Shown here piece after piece: positions 12,701 through 25,563 of a DNA stretch of 64,000 nucleotides; the first letter of the stretch is position 1; each line of letters starts with the position of its first letter. Position numbers and translations under genes: made by a program. The notes under the pieces were generated by a model that saw only the letters and a list, made by a program, of their open reading frames with translations, had not been told where the DNA came from and made no database searches. This stretch comes from Lotus japonicus. Its lineage: Eukaryota; Streptophyta; Magnoliopsida; Fabales; Fabaceae. The stretch is from positions 20,955,304 through 21,019,303 of the forward strand of contig NC_080046.1 in assembly GCF_012489685.1 (NCBI RefSeq), given 5' to 3'.

Positions 12701-14013
12701 ATATTGTAGACATCAAGTTATAGCCAGTCAAGATTTCAGGCTGCTCTCCTCGTAGAAGCAGATGCGATACAATTCCTCTCTCAGCACACAGAACAGCTGC
12801 AAAATGAGAAAATCATGATTTGGATTGAAAACAATTAAGAATTTAACATCAGCTCTACCAAAAGTATACTTCACAGCAAAAAATGCAGCGCAAATTTTAC
12901 CATAACCAACAAAGTGACCTACCAATAGCAGCTGTGTGGGCACTCTGACATCCTCCGCAAGTAACCTAGAAAATGCCCCTTGATGAATGTAATTTTTATC
13001 TTGGAAATCCCAAAATTACGAACATTGTGTGGTATAAATAAAATACAAGGAGTACAATAATTTAGAGAAATTCAAGGAGACTTTGAGTGAATACCCTATA
13101 TGACTGCAGGAGAAAACAATCTGATCAAGATGCAGAGAAACACCCATAACCTAATATATTCTACGTTGTCCACTGCTTTACACGTTAAGCTGCAACATAG
13201 ACATGTAGATACTACATACTAACATGAACATCTAATATCAGTACATTGTTCATTATTTGCATATCACAAAAATGACTACAAGAACAAAATTTAAAATTGT
13301 CTGAGACTAATACTATATCTGAAAGGAAGCATGATTTGATTAATAACACCCTTCACTGAAAATAAATTTCGGGGACATGGATTTGAAATCAGGCAATGCA
13401 GAAGCCAAGCTATGAAAGAATAGTTGTCAAAGAAAGAGTAATTTTGTTGAACATTACTACTATGAGCTGATGGATAACTTTACCACGTCGGTCACGGAAT
13501 AATCTTCAATCAGAGGAAGTAGTCCATCCAGTTTTCTTCCTTTGTTTCCATTAATCAGCGGGTGCAACAAATCATCCCGCACTATATAAAAGCTCTTCTT
13601 CTGTTTATCCATCTCAACCGTGCCATCACGAAAAGCCGGCTGCGTGTTCAATAGGAAGTTACGACCGTGCAATCCATTTCCATGTATTACTTGGTGAATT
13701 TTTGTTTCAGGGCATGGCAATGTCCACCTTCTGTTAAGCAACTTTTCTATAAACTCCTCAGTTTTCAGTTTTGGTTTTGAAATTACCTACCAAAGGGAAC
13801 AGATGTTCAAGACATAGGAAGTAAATTTTAACAACAAAATCAATAACTAAAGTCTTGTTTCACTAGTTGGGATAGTTAGATGGACCATATGAAGTTATCA
13901 CAGAAAATAGGTTTTCACCCTAAAAAAGAGACTTGAAAATGATAACATGGATTGAAATAAATAAAAGAAGAAATGTGCACCTGAAGAGTGTTTGAATGAA
14001 TCAAGTTTCTCAT
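9728..14013 (-). CDS. D-cysteine desulfhydrase / ACC deaminase-like PLP enzyme (7 exons, 418 aa)
   Basis: Exons on the minus strand: 13981-14013, 13484-13786, 12923-12965, 12473-12796, 11395-11524, 11077-11253 and 9728-9974. All have GT-AG introns and phases add up to 419 codons including a TAG stop. The protein belongs to the fold-type II PLP family of ACC deaminase and plant D-cysteine desulfhydrases, most like Arabidopsis D-CDes2 in layout; these enzymes release H2S, pyruvate and ammonia from D-cysteine. The NGNKGRKLD block near residue 93 carries the probable PLP-binding lysine. TCGGCQSAH follows, then a [10 protein letters not shown] phosphate-binding loop in exon 5 and [10 protein letters not shown] near the C-terminus. 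The start is the only ATG in phase before a good donor (CAG|GTGCAC); a first exon of just 11 codons makes it the least certain part. Length matches the family. The substrate is inferred from family, not seen. Confidence 0.88.
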
Positions 14014-14279
14014 GGCGGTTGAAGTCAGTGACTCATTTCGTTACTGTCTTCAGACGACGCTCATCCTTATCCTTGTTACTTGTGTTTCCATTTTGCAGGT
14101 ACGCAAATTTCTCCGTTCATCCTTGTTACCATGCGTTCTTTTTCTCCACTTTTTCTTTTTTTTACAAAAATTAAAAAGCAAATAGAGACGCCAAAGTTTG
14201 TTATTGTATTTTAGACATCCATTAATTTATTATAAAAAAAAGACAATAATATAACTTAAAGAGAAAAAAAAATTATAGT

Positions 14280-14850
14280 AAGAACTGATGGACAAATTGA
14301 GGTAATCAATAGAATTTTGGGAAATATGATTTGGAGTGTCTGCATAGATAAATCTAAGTAGTGAGATCTAGCTCTATCTAAGGTGGAATTCGCTTATAAC
14401 AGCGTCGTGCACTCAGCTACTACAGGAAAATCACATTTTTCTCTAGTTTACACTTATGTTCCCAGACAAGTGGTGGATATGCTTCATTTACCTAAAGCGC
14501 TTGGGGTAAGTGCAGCGGCTGAGACTATGGCTAAGGAAATTGTGTTGTCAAGGCCCGTTTGGAGGCTACTAGGACGAAGAACAAGGCTCCTGCCGACAAG
14601 TGTCGAAAAGCTAAAGTTTGTCGAAGAAGAAAGGAAACACGTGCATCCATATCTACACTGAGGGAGATGTTGTTGTTGTGTGTGATATGGTCTTCGTCAT
14701 CGGAGGGGACGACAAAAACCTTGGTATGACGATGAAGGAACTGTGAACTGGTGATGAGGAAGAGGAGGTGGAGGAAGGGGATGTTGACGAAGGGAAAGTG
14801 GAGGAAGGAGTTAGGATATTTTTGTAATATGACTTATTTATTTTTTCCTT
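14280..14850 (+). pseudogene. Ty3/gypsy polyprotein fragment (integrase C-terminal region)
   Basis: From about 14284 the + strand reads RTDGQIEVINRILGNMIW, and from 14383 EFAYNSVVHSATTGKSHF then LVYTYVPRQVVD. This is the conserved TDGQTE...EFAYN stretch near the end of the gypsy integrase catalytic core. A stop lies between the two pieces (about 14357), and further shifts follow near 14550. No LTR or other domain is present, so it is an isolated scrap, just upstream of the desulfhydrase start. Confidence 0.75.
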
Positions 14851-15795
14851 AACATGTTACTTTACCTATTTTAATTATTAATATTTGCTCTTATGTGGTG
14901 CAAGACTTAGTGTACACTTATCCTATAAGTCACTGTTATATGATTGGAAAACTAAATAAAATGAATACAAAAAACTTGGGGCCGGTTTGAGGTTGTTGCA
15001 ATTTTTTGTTCTTGATTTTCAAATTTAATGTAAATTTAAAAATATAACATTTTTAGTAAAAATGAAGCTATAATTATTTTTAACTTATTTCCATAACGGT
15101 TGCCCTAACTTCTAAAACCACAATATGGTTGTGATCATGATTTTTATTTTTTAGTTTTAAGAACATGCAATCAAGCACTACCACCACCATCACTACCACC
15201 ACAACCACAACTACGACTCACCGACGCTACGACCGCCATCCGCCATCGACCTCCGCCGTCGCCGCCACAACAACCACCACCATCTACCCCAACTCATGTT
15301 ATCACCACCACCACCATATAACATCTACCACATCCACCATGTATAATGTTTATAATAAATATCTTACAACAAGGGTGACTATCAAATTACAAAGTTTTTT
15401 TGAACGTATCAAATCACAAAGTTGACGACATTTTAAAATTGAAAACCCCAAAAATCTGAAATTAAATTTATAAATTTAAAAAGTAGGTTTGATTTTTTAA
15501 AATTGTGAAACATAAAACTAAAAACCGCCCGAACACGCCTTATATTTAAGTTTTTCCCTTATAGAAAATTCCAACCCAATTCACTCGTTTGACACATACA
15601 GGAACACACACTCATAACAGTTAGATTAGACTTTAGAGCAAGGATATACGAAACAGCGACAAATAGCCCAAGGGAAAAAATTTGAGGAACCGAAACACTT
15701 AGAAGGATCTTTTAATAACTTACAACCTACGTCCAGATCCACATTTAGCAGAAACATGAGATTTTTAACGGCTGTGAAGAGGGAAAAACTAGAGT
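14851..15795. other. Intergenic region between desulfhydrase 5' side and ORP1 3' side
   Basis: Apart from the triplet tract, this AT-rich DNA shows no gene. Its right-hand part (about 15550-15795) should include the 3' UTR of the ORP1-type gene. Confidence 0.4.
15165..15345 (+). repeat. CCA/CAC-rich trinucleotide tract
   Basis: An imperfect run of ACC, CAC and CGC triplets (for example ACCACCACCATCACCACC-like blocks). The apparent open frame rich in Thr and His is a by-product. A similar but longer tract lies at 42160. Confidence 0.75.
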
Positions 15796-18700
15796 TCAAT
15801 AAAATACAGTCTCTTCAGAACACGAAGGCAAATCACAACTCTGTCCAAAGATATCAGGGATTCCATCCCAATTATTCTTTTCTCTTTCTTCCCAATAGCC
15901 ACCCATATATCGGTAACAACCATCCTCGTCCTTTTTAAACCATCTGGGCTGCCATCCTCTTTCTTGCATCTTTCTTGCCTGAATCATGAATCAAGCATGA
16001 GTTGCAGTTTCAATAAGAGAATAACTGAACATGCACAAAATAGCATGAATCTTAAGAGATTCAATAATAAGAACAGCGGATTTTGCAAACAAATGGCAAC
16101 ATATAATGCTGAGAAAAAAAAATGCTGCAAGGTGTTGGAAATATTTGGACACTGCCATTATCACGAAGGGGTAAAAAGAATAACAATTCAGCTAGTCACG
16201 CCTGGAAAAGAAACAGAAGAAAACTTATACACCAACACAGTAGATACGAAGGATCATAAGTTGTGTCTTGAGTATGAATTTCAATTACCTGTCTCTGCAG
16301 CTGTTCAAGTCTCAGTTTCTCTGCATTTGCCAATTCATACTCTCCATTTTCTAAATGTCTTTGGTCTGGTCTCAACCTTGAGTCAGTTGGAGGCAACTTC
16401 TCTGATAAACCAGGCGTTATTTCATTCAGCGAAATCGCAAAAGGAGAGAGGTTATATCTTGTTTTGGAAACATAGTTGTCCCTTTCCCACAATAATGCAG
16501 CTTCTGTCATTGGATCATAACCTTTTGGCTTTGTAGTTGGATCCCCAAGTACATAATACATCGCTTCATCCCACTTCCCAATCAACATTGCTACCTTCTC
16601 TCCGGTTCTGTTGTCTTGAACAAACCCATGGACCTGATATATATGATTAAAAGTCCATTCAGTTCTATTAAAAAAAGAAAAGCAGAGAATCCAAGCTACT
16701 CATGTGAGTAGCCAAGTTCCTAGCAAATGAGAAGAGGCAAAATGTAATTTAAACAAATGCAAAAAAAAGGAATATAAATTATAACCAAGGACATTGTGCT
16801 ACTGCTAACTGAATCGGAAAGCACATCAACTAAGTTCAACAAAAGTAAGTTTGATATAATGAAGTTTGAAAAAATGAATGCTTTTTAGATAAAAAAAAGT
16901 GAAATTAATTTTAGAGATATATTATTAAAATAGACATAAGATGATAGATATAATAATAAAAACATGGTACATCAATATGGATAATTTGAAAAATAAAATC
17001 TAACTCACTTTTTACTAACCCAAAAGTATGTATGAAGTTACTTTATTTACACCTAAGTTTTACTAGTTAAAAACTAACTTTTACTTACTGAAAAAAATAC
17101 TCAAAAATGATATTTGTGTTGAACTTTTTTCAAACATTTGTACAGTAAATAAACTTTGTTTTTCAATAACTTCTGCACAAATTTTGTACAATTGAAAATA
17201 ATGTAAAAAAGAAAAAATGTAAGATTTTTTTAATTATTAGTGAATGGTCAACTGAACTGACAAGGTACTGCATGATTTGCCACTTAATTAAAAATATAAT
17301 ATCAATAGTGAATTCAGTCAAAAGATGAAGTTGGGGAAGGAAAAAATGACCAAAACAAAGTTCATTTATGCATGCAGTGTCTATGTCCTAGTTGCATTTA
17401 AAATCCTACCTGATGTGGATTCCGGTCTATGATAGATTGCTCTTTGAACTTCAGTTTGCAAGAGTAGTTGCCACTGCCTTTGATGTGCATGGTACCATAG
17501 TGGTCACAATATATTTTACCTAGTATGATATTGTATATGGAAGTGGTGACCTTGCTCCACTGAAATGTTTCACCATCCTCGAACTGTAGGGTGAGGACAC
17601 CTACAGGGTCTAACTGAATAGAACGGCCCCAGAATTTTCCTTTCAAATTAGAGTCTGCCCAGAACTTCCATCCACCTCCCTCACAGTGACAAGCAACTAT
17701 CATTGGATGATGACTGACCTGCAGCAAGTTTCTAGTTAGATGAAAATTATCAGCATAAACTAGACACAAATCACTACCATTTTCAGATTCAATGAGCAAG
17801 GCTCAGTCAGTTATTCTTGTTAGATGCATATTAATGGCATAACAGATAGAGACAGATCCCTACCCATTTTCAGATTCAATGTGAAAGGCTGTGAAGAAAA
17901 TTGAATTTATGAGTTTTCTTATCGTTCTATGTTCACAAGTAAGTTTTGATTCATTTCATAGACCTTAATTGACAGAAAATTTAAAGGAAAAATCCAGCCA
18001 CCTTCTCAGAAAAAAACCTAAGTCCTTTATCTGGATAGTCGGCTTCATAAGTCTCCCCAAGTAAAGGATTGAAAGGTTTACACTGCCTGCCTTCAGTTGA
18101 CGCATAGCTAGACACAGCAAAAGCTGCAACATTTAGTATTCGCATCAAATCATTCCCCTGCACCATGCAAAACCCTGACTGGTATCATAGATTTCAAACA
18201 ATTCTAATCCAGTAAGCAAAAAAAACATACAAAGCATGCACTCAAAAACTGAATCTTTTCCTTTTTCAACTTTCTTCTATCATAGTAAACTTGGATGATA
18301 CAGCATCTCACATCATATTAAATTGTAAGATGGCCTTGCAAAGCATACTTTATTTGGAACCCTATCTACTCAGGCCTCTGATATTAGTATAAAACAGTGT
18401 GAATGCGTCTAGACACCCAAATCCTAAACAATATATCAGTTATGGATTTTAGTTATGCCTCTTTTTCTTATCAATGCAATCTCATGGGAAGCTACTTATC
18501 CAACAGCATGAAACAAGTTACAAAACTATATTTTGCTTAGTACAAGCTCTTAATCCACATGTTTAGATAACTATAAGATTAAAGTAGAATAACTTCCAAA
18601 GGTTAAAGATCATATTGTCCAAGGATGATGGTTTATTTTTATGGCTATACCTAGTTGTAATATTCAAAACACACTGTTATGTCATTAATTGAGCTAACTG

Positions 18701-21700
18701 CCAAGTTGTAATATCCGAAACACATTGTTATGTCATTAGTTGAGCTTAAATTTGTTCATAAAGGATGCCTTTTTGCAAGGATGCCTCTGTTCAAAGGAGT
18801 GTCTAGTGTCGAAGACCAGAAAAACACAAACACCCCGTCGGACACCTTTTTGCAGTGTCTGAATAAAAAAAATTCATCTCGAACATGGACATGGCTCAGA
18901 CTCGAGTTGGACACTTCTAAAGAGAGTAAGTTGACACCTCTTATTGGCTGGAAATTTGGGGATATTGCTATCGCAAATTTTTTGGAAGTCAATCAATATA
19001 TTCATTAGATAGAGCTCTTTCTTTGAGACAAGGTGCTTACTATGTAAAATGGCGCCTCCTAGTATTTTTTTGTGAAGCTCATTAGCATATGGAAGCTATT
19101 TTATGTTTTCTTTGTAAAGAGACTAATTTGTGACTTTGAGAAAGTGGTTTATATATCAGATTGATGATTTTTTATTTTTTAATGTATAGAGGGCGAGCCT
19201 TGGCGCAACAGTAAGGTTGCTACCATGTGACTTTGCGGTCACAGGTTCCAGCCGTGGAATCAGCCTCTTGCAAAGATTGAGGTAAGGTTGCCTGCATTAG
19301 ATCCACAAAGTGGATCCGGCCCCTATTTGTACCTCCCGCAGAGCGCGAGCTTTATAGCACCAGCTTTGCCCTTCTTTTATATAAGCAGTGTCCCAAAGTC
19401 CTACTTTTTAAATATTAGCAGTGTCATGTCGTGCTCGGTGTCTGTGTTGGTGCTTTATAGTTGGTCATAGACTCATAGCCTAGCTAGCCTTTAAAACAAC
19501 TCCTGCTTTTACCTATCAACAACCCAAGAAAATTCTAATCTACCCACTAATCCTACCATGAATTCGGCTGTCATGTATCTGTGAACAATTCTGAATAACA
19601 TTTCACGGACATATCTATCTTAGAAAAACTCAAATTCATAACTAAAGAAGAACAGTCAAAACAATAACAAAATGCAAGGCAAAAAAGTGTATTTTAGTCG
19701 GTGGTCCAAGTCTAACTGTGGAGAAGACTGACAAAAATTGTAGAATAGTAAACGTGATGTTTATTCTTGGATAGCGTCTATATAACTGGCTAATCTCAAA
19801 ATGGTATTAAAAAGCAATCTCTATTTTTTTTTTTAAGGACTGAATTTAGAAACAGAAGTGCAGACAAAAAATTGGAAAAAATAGTGGAGGAATTGTTAAT
19901 TAAAACACGCAAGATCAAATGAGAATTATGAAGCTATATGAAATGATTAAATCTTAACAAGCAGCTACTTCCTTAAAATTAACCAAACATGTAGATCAAA
20001 TGAAAATTATGAAACTATATGAAATTTTCAAATCTTTATAAGCAGCTATTTCCTTAAAGTTGACCAAACATATTATCTACCTTGACAAAATGAACCTAGG
20101 AGATCATGCTTTTAAAACTGCTTTGAGACAAAAGAAAGCACAGCTGAGGACCTGACCTGCTTTCCCCACTCCAATGCTCTATCAACCAGGTTTGAATACT
20201 CTAGGTCTTCGAAACACTTTTGCAATGAAGAGAGCGGTTCATTAAAATAAACAGGGAGACAAACTCCAGAAAGATCCTTTCCGATATTGTCTTTAATAAT
20301 TGACCACAAGCCCATAGGCTTCTCTTTCTCTTTTGGCTCTGGCAAGTTGTCCCTTCTTTTAACAAAAGGATAACTTATATCTTTGATCTCTTTCTCAAAC
20401 CCATGCAAACCATCATAAAGAATATAATCTCTATCATATATGCTGCCATTTCCTATACCTTCCCGACTTCGATAGGAAGCACTTCTCAAGGCATCCGAAT
20501 ACAAAATCTCGTTTGTGTCAAAATATGCTCCATCATCATCATCTGTTTCAGCATCCGCTCCATCTTGACTTTCATTATCTGCTACAGAATCAGTAGCACT
20601 GCCCTCCGACAACACAGAATAAAAATCTGAGACATGAGGGGGGCAAGTCAAGGAGTTAACTTCAAAACTACCAGTTGGCAAGGCATACAGATAATTCATT
20701 AACTTCCTAATGCTTCATACAAGCTACAACTACCCAGAAGTCAACAATGTTGGTAGTTATTCAATCTGAGGCATTAAGTTTGAAAAATCTGACTAAATTT
20801 AAAATATATGACCACATTAAACAAAACTACCCAAAACAGATGATGGTTAACAGCACACTCACCACTAAACCTTCTATTCACTTGTCCACAATATGACTCA
20901 CGTTCCTTTGTTTCATCCACTACAGTAGTTTCCAACTCTATCTTCTCCGTCTGCATTAATTGTGAGAGAAAAAACCAAAATCTTTATTAGCAAGCATTTC
21001 ATCATTCAACATGGCATGACCAACAGTAGAGCTCATAGGAGCGAAATGGTATGTAAATTGAATATATTCCAGGAAAAGAAATCAAGAGACCAACAGTTGT
21101 ACTCACTACCCATTCAAAATCGGCCACAAATCAGCATGTCAGTATTAACGAGAGGAAAAAGACTATGTAAGAGCCATTCAGTGCCCTTGTACTCATAGTG
21201 AGAGGAATAAAGGGGTTGACATAGGGGCATGCAAAATTTAAGTAATGCAGTTGTGGGCTGGACGGCTTATCCATAGCATATTGTCATGTCCGTGACAGAA
21301 ACATTACTTTACACTACTTAGGGAGGTTCAAACCATATATACCCAGACCCTGCAATATTCTTTATGTAGCCTAATATGTCAACATTTAACTTAAAATAAT
21401 TCAGTAGATTTTGATATTCTGAAACCCTAAAAGGCTAGGCCAAACTAAAATACACCTTATTAATTACGAGATAATGTTCCAGGAAGTGTTTCAGAAGGAA
21501 AGACCGATACCTCCAGTTGTTTTAAGGTGTCCAGCAACATAAAATGTTTCTGCTGAAGAAACTTAAACTTGCCTTGAAGATAAGAGACTTCAGAGAGCAT
21601 AATAGACTCACAGTCACTAATGATTGCTTCATTAATGCCTTCCTGTGATAATCGCGAACGGAGCTTCTCTGTCGAAACTACAATATCTTCTGAAGTTGCA

Positions 21701-23063
21701 AGATCGCCACTAGTTAGAGCTCTAGGAAAAAGATCTTTAGCACACTGCAAGGCCTCAATCCACATGGCTCTGTCTTCTCTAGAAACGCAACGCAAGTGAA
21801 GGGTTTTTGTCCCAGTAAATATAGAAAGTCGCTTGTCATCTGACTTGCTGGAACGAACTGAAGAAACCTGTAAGCAAGACATTCAGATTTAGTCCTCACT
21901 ACAAGAGACTAGCAAGGAAACTTGATACGAAAACCAAAAGAAAAAGATACAAGTATAAGGACTTGATCACAGCTCTAGCAAATATTTACGCCCAAGTCAA
22001 GTATAACTCAATATTTCAAACACACAAGTGACCCAGATATACTTTAGAAAATAGTCAATCTAACACATAAATCAATAATATCGGCAAACAAGACATGGTG
22101 ATTTAATCGATATTTCAATTGCATATCACTGCCCGGTCAAGGTAAAAAAAAATGATAACCCAACCACGGAGAGTACATATATTTCAATGCGGATACATGT
22201 TTGCAAGCAAATGCAAGAGATGATCCATTCAACACCTTGAGTTATATTTAGCACGTCAGCCATTAATGTCCCAGTTCTCTTGCCTCACAACCCTCCACCC
22301 ATAGCCCCCTTTTTCTTGCAAATATTGTGGTAAATCAGGCCAAGCAGCACAAAGAAACACCACACATGCATATACATGACGATTCTAATCAATGAAGTTG
22401 GAGCAAATTAATAAAAAAAAACTATAGCATGACACGAAAAAACCAGAAAATTAACAGAGTAAAGAGGCATTTCAAATTAACAGAGCAAAAACATTGAAAT
22501 TTGATCAGCATCTGAAATCACAAGAAACAAACCTTCAAATGTATCTCACCAAAGGGCTTGCATTGCTTGGTGGATCCTCCTCCTCCAACTCCAGAGACTC
22601 CCCGATTGAGGTTCCAATTCGCCTTCTTCACGAACTTCGACGACTCCTCACCGATCACCCTCACACCCCTATCCTTAGCAGGGCTCATCAAGATCTTGTC
22701 CGGCCCATGAATCTTGTAATACGAAAGCACACCATCTTCAAGCACAAACCACCGTGACCTCCACCCCTTGCCGTAGTTCACCCACTTGTACAGTATCCCC
22801 GCCACACTACCTCCACCACCAGCAAACACCTTGGAATCCCGAGGCTCCTCGTCGTTGTCGTCGTGGGCGGTTGATGATTTGACGGAGTCGCCGCCAGCGA
22901 GCGACGAGTCCTGAGCGGAGGAGACCGATCTGAAAGCGCAGTTCACCGTCGTCCTGACTGTTGAATCTAGCCCTAACTGACACTGACCAGGCGATTTCGT
23001 CACCACAGGGTTCGGCCTGTCCCGATCGATCGAAACCGGAGCAATGCAGCACAGTGGATTCAT
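15796..23063 (-). CDS. Oxysterol-binding protein-related protein, plant ORP1 type (8 exons, 812 aa)
   Basis: Minus-strand exons: 22533-23063, 21511-21867, 20863-20950, 20157-20626, 18002-18157, 17410-17718, 16289-16633 and 15796-15978. GT-AG junctions and phases sum to 813 codons. The start [11 protein letters not shown] is the usual plant ORP1 N-terminus. A PH domain spans about residues 85-225 ([20 protein letters not shown]) and binds phosphoinositides in this family. A coiled, charged linker follows, with an acidic stretch near 340-360. The C-terminal sterol/lipid-transfer domain (about 420-790) carries the family signature VSHHP at 535-539, [22 protein letters not shown] and [11 protein letters not shown]. 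The end has GWQPRWF and a GGYWE motif, as in Arabidopsis ORP1C/1D. Likely role: sterol or phospholipid exchange at membrane contacts (family knowledge). Intron 4 (18158-20156) is enlarged by insertions including a SINE. Confidence 0.92.
18652..18746. repeat. Short direct repeat, two copies of ~44 bp
   Basis: AGTTGTAATATTCAAAACAC and continuing bases (18652-18695) recur with few changes at 18703-18746 (AGTTGTAATATCCGAAACAC...). Both copies end in GTCATTARTTGAGCT. They lie at the left edge of the repeat-bearing part of ORP1 intron 4. Confidence 0.75.
18747..19470. mobile_element. Unclassified repeat in ORP1 intron 4, host of the SINE
   Basis: The flanks of the SINE look repetitive and share GTGTC-rich wording: CAGTGTCTGAAT near 18855 on the left and GCAGTGTCATGTCGTGCTCG near 19419 on the right, ending GTGCTTTATAG. 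Such GTGTCRTGTC-rich DNA occurs in dispersed legume repeats, which is recollection rather than a search result. No coding sequence or clear terminal repeats were found, so the class stays open. Confidence 0.35.
19191..19378 (+). mobile_element. Au-like tRNA-derived SINE
   Basis: The sequence opens GGGCGAGCCTTGGCGCAACA, the typical start of the plant Au SINE family, including a pol III A-box-like element (19201-19212). A B-box-like element follows at 19238-19252 (GGTCACAGGTTCCAG). Then come CAGCCTCTTGCAAAG and a pyrimidine-rich end near 19370-19378. It lies inside ORP1 intron 4, antisense to that gene. The copy is diverged and no convincing target-site duplication is visible. Confidence 0.8.
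19912..20070. repeat. Tandem duplication of ~80 bp in ORP1 intron 4
   Basis: The block AGATCAAATGAGAATTATGA through TTAACCAAACATG (19912-19991) is repeated at once (19993-20070) with several substitutions. The second copy ends about 90 bases from exon 4. This is a simple tandem duplication within the intron. Confidence 0.8.
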
Positions 23064-23999
23064 CTTTCACTCAAACAAACAAACTCAACTCATTTTCTTT
23101 TTTATATTGAAAAGAAGTACAAGGGGTACTTAACAAACAAACGATCAAGCCCGATGATGCGGATCGATCTGATCGGAGATTCGTAACATAGAGAAGTGAG
23201 AAGAAGAAAGGAAGAGGTACAGTTTTTTTGTTGTTGCTGTTGTTATGGCAGGTTATAAAGAACTGAACCACTGGGCACACACATTCATTTAAATCACAGT
23301 CAGATACTAGTAGTACATAGATAGCAGTGTGTGTTTTTTGTGTGTCACTAACCTCTCACTCTCTCTTCCCATTCCCCATAGCTAGTAATAAAAACGCTCT
23401 TACTAAGCCTAAGCCATGCCATGATGCCGTTTAATAAATGCGTTGTGTTTGCATCTGGTTTCTTTACTTTTTGAGTTTTTTCCATTCAATTTCAATGAAC
23501 GATGAAATTTTTGATTTGATTTTTTTGGTTTTGTTTAAGTAGTTCTACTGACTCAGTCACTGTTGTTGTTGTGTGTGGCGAAGTGGCGAGAGAAGACATG
23601 ATTGTGAGAGGGGACAGCTAACGTGCGCACTTATGCGCAGGTAGTGATTGATGAGGGGGCGGGTGGGGAACGTTGTGTCCGTTGGGTGAGGGGAAAACAC
23701 TTCCTTTTTTTCTTTGGGCCAGGCCCATTGCCATGATGAGAAAGGCGGGAAATGACCACCATGCACTTGGTTGTCTCATCTTGACAGCGATGGGGAGGAG
23801 GGTATGTCGGTAATTTTGTGTGGGTGAAAGCGATTGTTGAACGATGAGAGTGGATGGAATGGAAATCCGTTGAGCTTGAACTTTTGGTGGTGGTGAAAAG
23901 AGAAGCATGATGGTAGATGCTAAGACCTAATGGTTAAAAACCTAACTATGTTTGGATGTGGTGAATGGGTAAGGTAAGGTAACTAATGTCTCCATTGTG
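23064..23999 (-). promoter_or_regulatory. 5' UTR and promoter region of the ORP1-type gene
   Basis: The DNA just upstream of the ORP1 start (minus strand) is pyrimidine/purine biased and has CT-rich stretches near 23340-23375, as many plant leaders do. No unambiguous TATA box could be fixed and no independent gene is seen. Open frames at 23557-23908 lack any recognisable feature and are probably chance. Confidence 0.35.
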
Positions 24000-24880
24000 G
24001 TTCAGCATTGATTATCGTTGACTTCTTAGACCCATCAACTGCCATTGGATTGAATTACTTTAGTTTCTTTATGGCACTTCAATTAGACCAAATACATTAT
24101 GTTTGTGTTGTTTTCTCGTCTTGCCGGAAGGAAAACCGGTGAATGAGACTTTAATTGCTCCAGCCAGCTGATATCAGTAAACTGACTCAAACCAAACTAG
24201 TCAAACTCCATTAGACCATAGTATTAAATTACTAATGAGTTTGGTTTGATGTTATGTTTTATTTGATTCCATTTATAATCTGTTTATGTTTAGAGTATCT
24301 ATTTATTCATATGTTTGACATGATAGTAGAAATTTCGAGATTTCGAGAATGGTTTGTTAGATTTTTTTAAGGGTTAACTATAATATTAGTCTTGGTTTTT
24401 GTGTCGTCGTCTGATCTAGGTCACTCACCGGAAAAATTATTGTAAATGATCCTCATGTTTAAAAATTATTTGGAGCGGATCCTCGCCGGAGGTCAGAGCT
24501 CCGACGAGTGCTTAAATACACAGTGTTTAGTGAGGTGGCGTGGATTAAAAAAAATAAAAATAAATTATATGTCAGATTAATTACCTCAATTAACCAAAAT
24601 TAATTAACTAACCCTAATCTAATTAATAAAATCATTTCCTCATTCTCTTCTAGAGCTTCTTCTTCTCTTCAATTCTTCAGAAAAATCTAGATTTTCAAAT
24701 CAAACCCATTAACCTAGAATCAAGATCCATAACCAAGCCAAAATCCCACCCAAACTCAAAACATAAGTGACGAAGGAGCATGACAGATTTCCAAATCAAA
24801 CTCATTAGTCGTTCTTCCTTTCTTTCCAGATTGTAATTTTTGTTTTTTGTAAACATCTCAGATAAAAAAAAAAACACAAT
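24000..24880. other. Unassigned intergenic DNA ending in an A-run
   Basis: No gene is recognised. From about 24362 the base composition and wording change (CACTCACCGG, TCCTCGCCGGAGGTCAGAGC), which looks repeat-like. The stretch ends in an 11-A run (24864-24874) directly before the broken gag of element A. This may be the 3' tail of a retroposed sequence or only the scar of the deletion that removed the 5' part of A. Confidence 0.3.
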
Positions 24881-25561
24881 ATGAAGCTAAAGAAGGACAA
24901 GAGACCAAGAAAAGTCTTCAAGAAGAAAGCTCTCATGACCTTCGATGCGACTGATTCTGATGAAGCTGAGTCAGAAGAAGATGAAGCCGTGGAAGCTCTG
25001 ATGGCTACCACTAGCAGAGGTGCTGAAGCTTCAGAAGATGACTCAGACTCTGAAGATGACGATGAGGTATTCTCTAACTTTTCTCCATCTGAGCTAAGAA
25101 CTACTTTATCTGAAATAATGGAGAAACATGATGTTCTTGTAAATAAACATAAAGAGCTTAAAAGAAAATATGCTGTTAAAACCAGTTCATCAGAAGTTCA
25201 TGAGAAGTCAGTCTCTGAACTCATTGAAGAGAATAATTTTCTCAAAAATGACAACTCTTTCCTTCGTGCTAAAAATGTCATGCTAGAAGATCAACTTGCA
25301 TCATCCGATGTTAAGCAAGAAACTTTATATGAGAAAGCGTTTCAGAGGTTCCTAGCTAAAGGCATATATAGAAGTCTTATGGCTTCAATGATCTATGGCA
25401 TAAGCAGAAATGGGAACAGTGGCCTTGGCTACTCTAAACCTATGAGAGGTGAGTCATCTGAGCCCAAACGCGAACCTTTGCATAAGCATTTTGTTTCTGC
25501 CGGTACTGTTGTTCCAGAAAAGGTTACACCCAAGATGGTAAAACCAAAGGGAAAAATTTAA
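24881..25561 (+). pseudogene. Element A gag, C-terminal part only
   Basis: The 226-residue frame starts within KLKKDKRPRK, which in element B directly follows the CCHC knuckle. It has an acidic patch (SDEAESEEDE), a long predicted coiled coil (about residues 70-155) and the YEKAFQRFLAKG.YRSLMAS block shared with B. The capsid part and knuckle are missing. It ends in a TAA at 25559-25561; the following linker (MSKYYNQVPLYYPP) is in another frame, with the shift near an A-run at 25552-25556. Confidence 0.8.
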
Positions 25562-25563
25562 AC

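Noticed and set aside
15165..15425. Thr/His-rich open frame of 86 codons
   Set aside because: It arises from the ACC/CAC triplet tract and has no exon context.
19191..19260. Functional tRNA gene
   Set aside because: A and B boxes are present but the cloverleaf is not; the sequence fits a tRNA-derived SINE.
22807..23070. Alternative frame over ORP1 exon 1
   Set aside because: The exon 1 frame with the PH domain is clear; this one is an overlapping shadow.
24695..25011. Minus-strand frames before and over element A gag
   Set aside because: Low-complexity translation of the opposite strand of gag and AT-rich DNA; no motifs.
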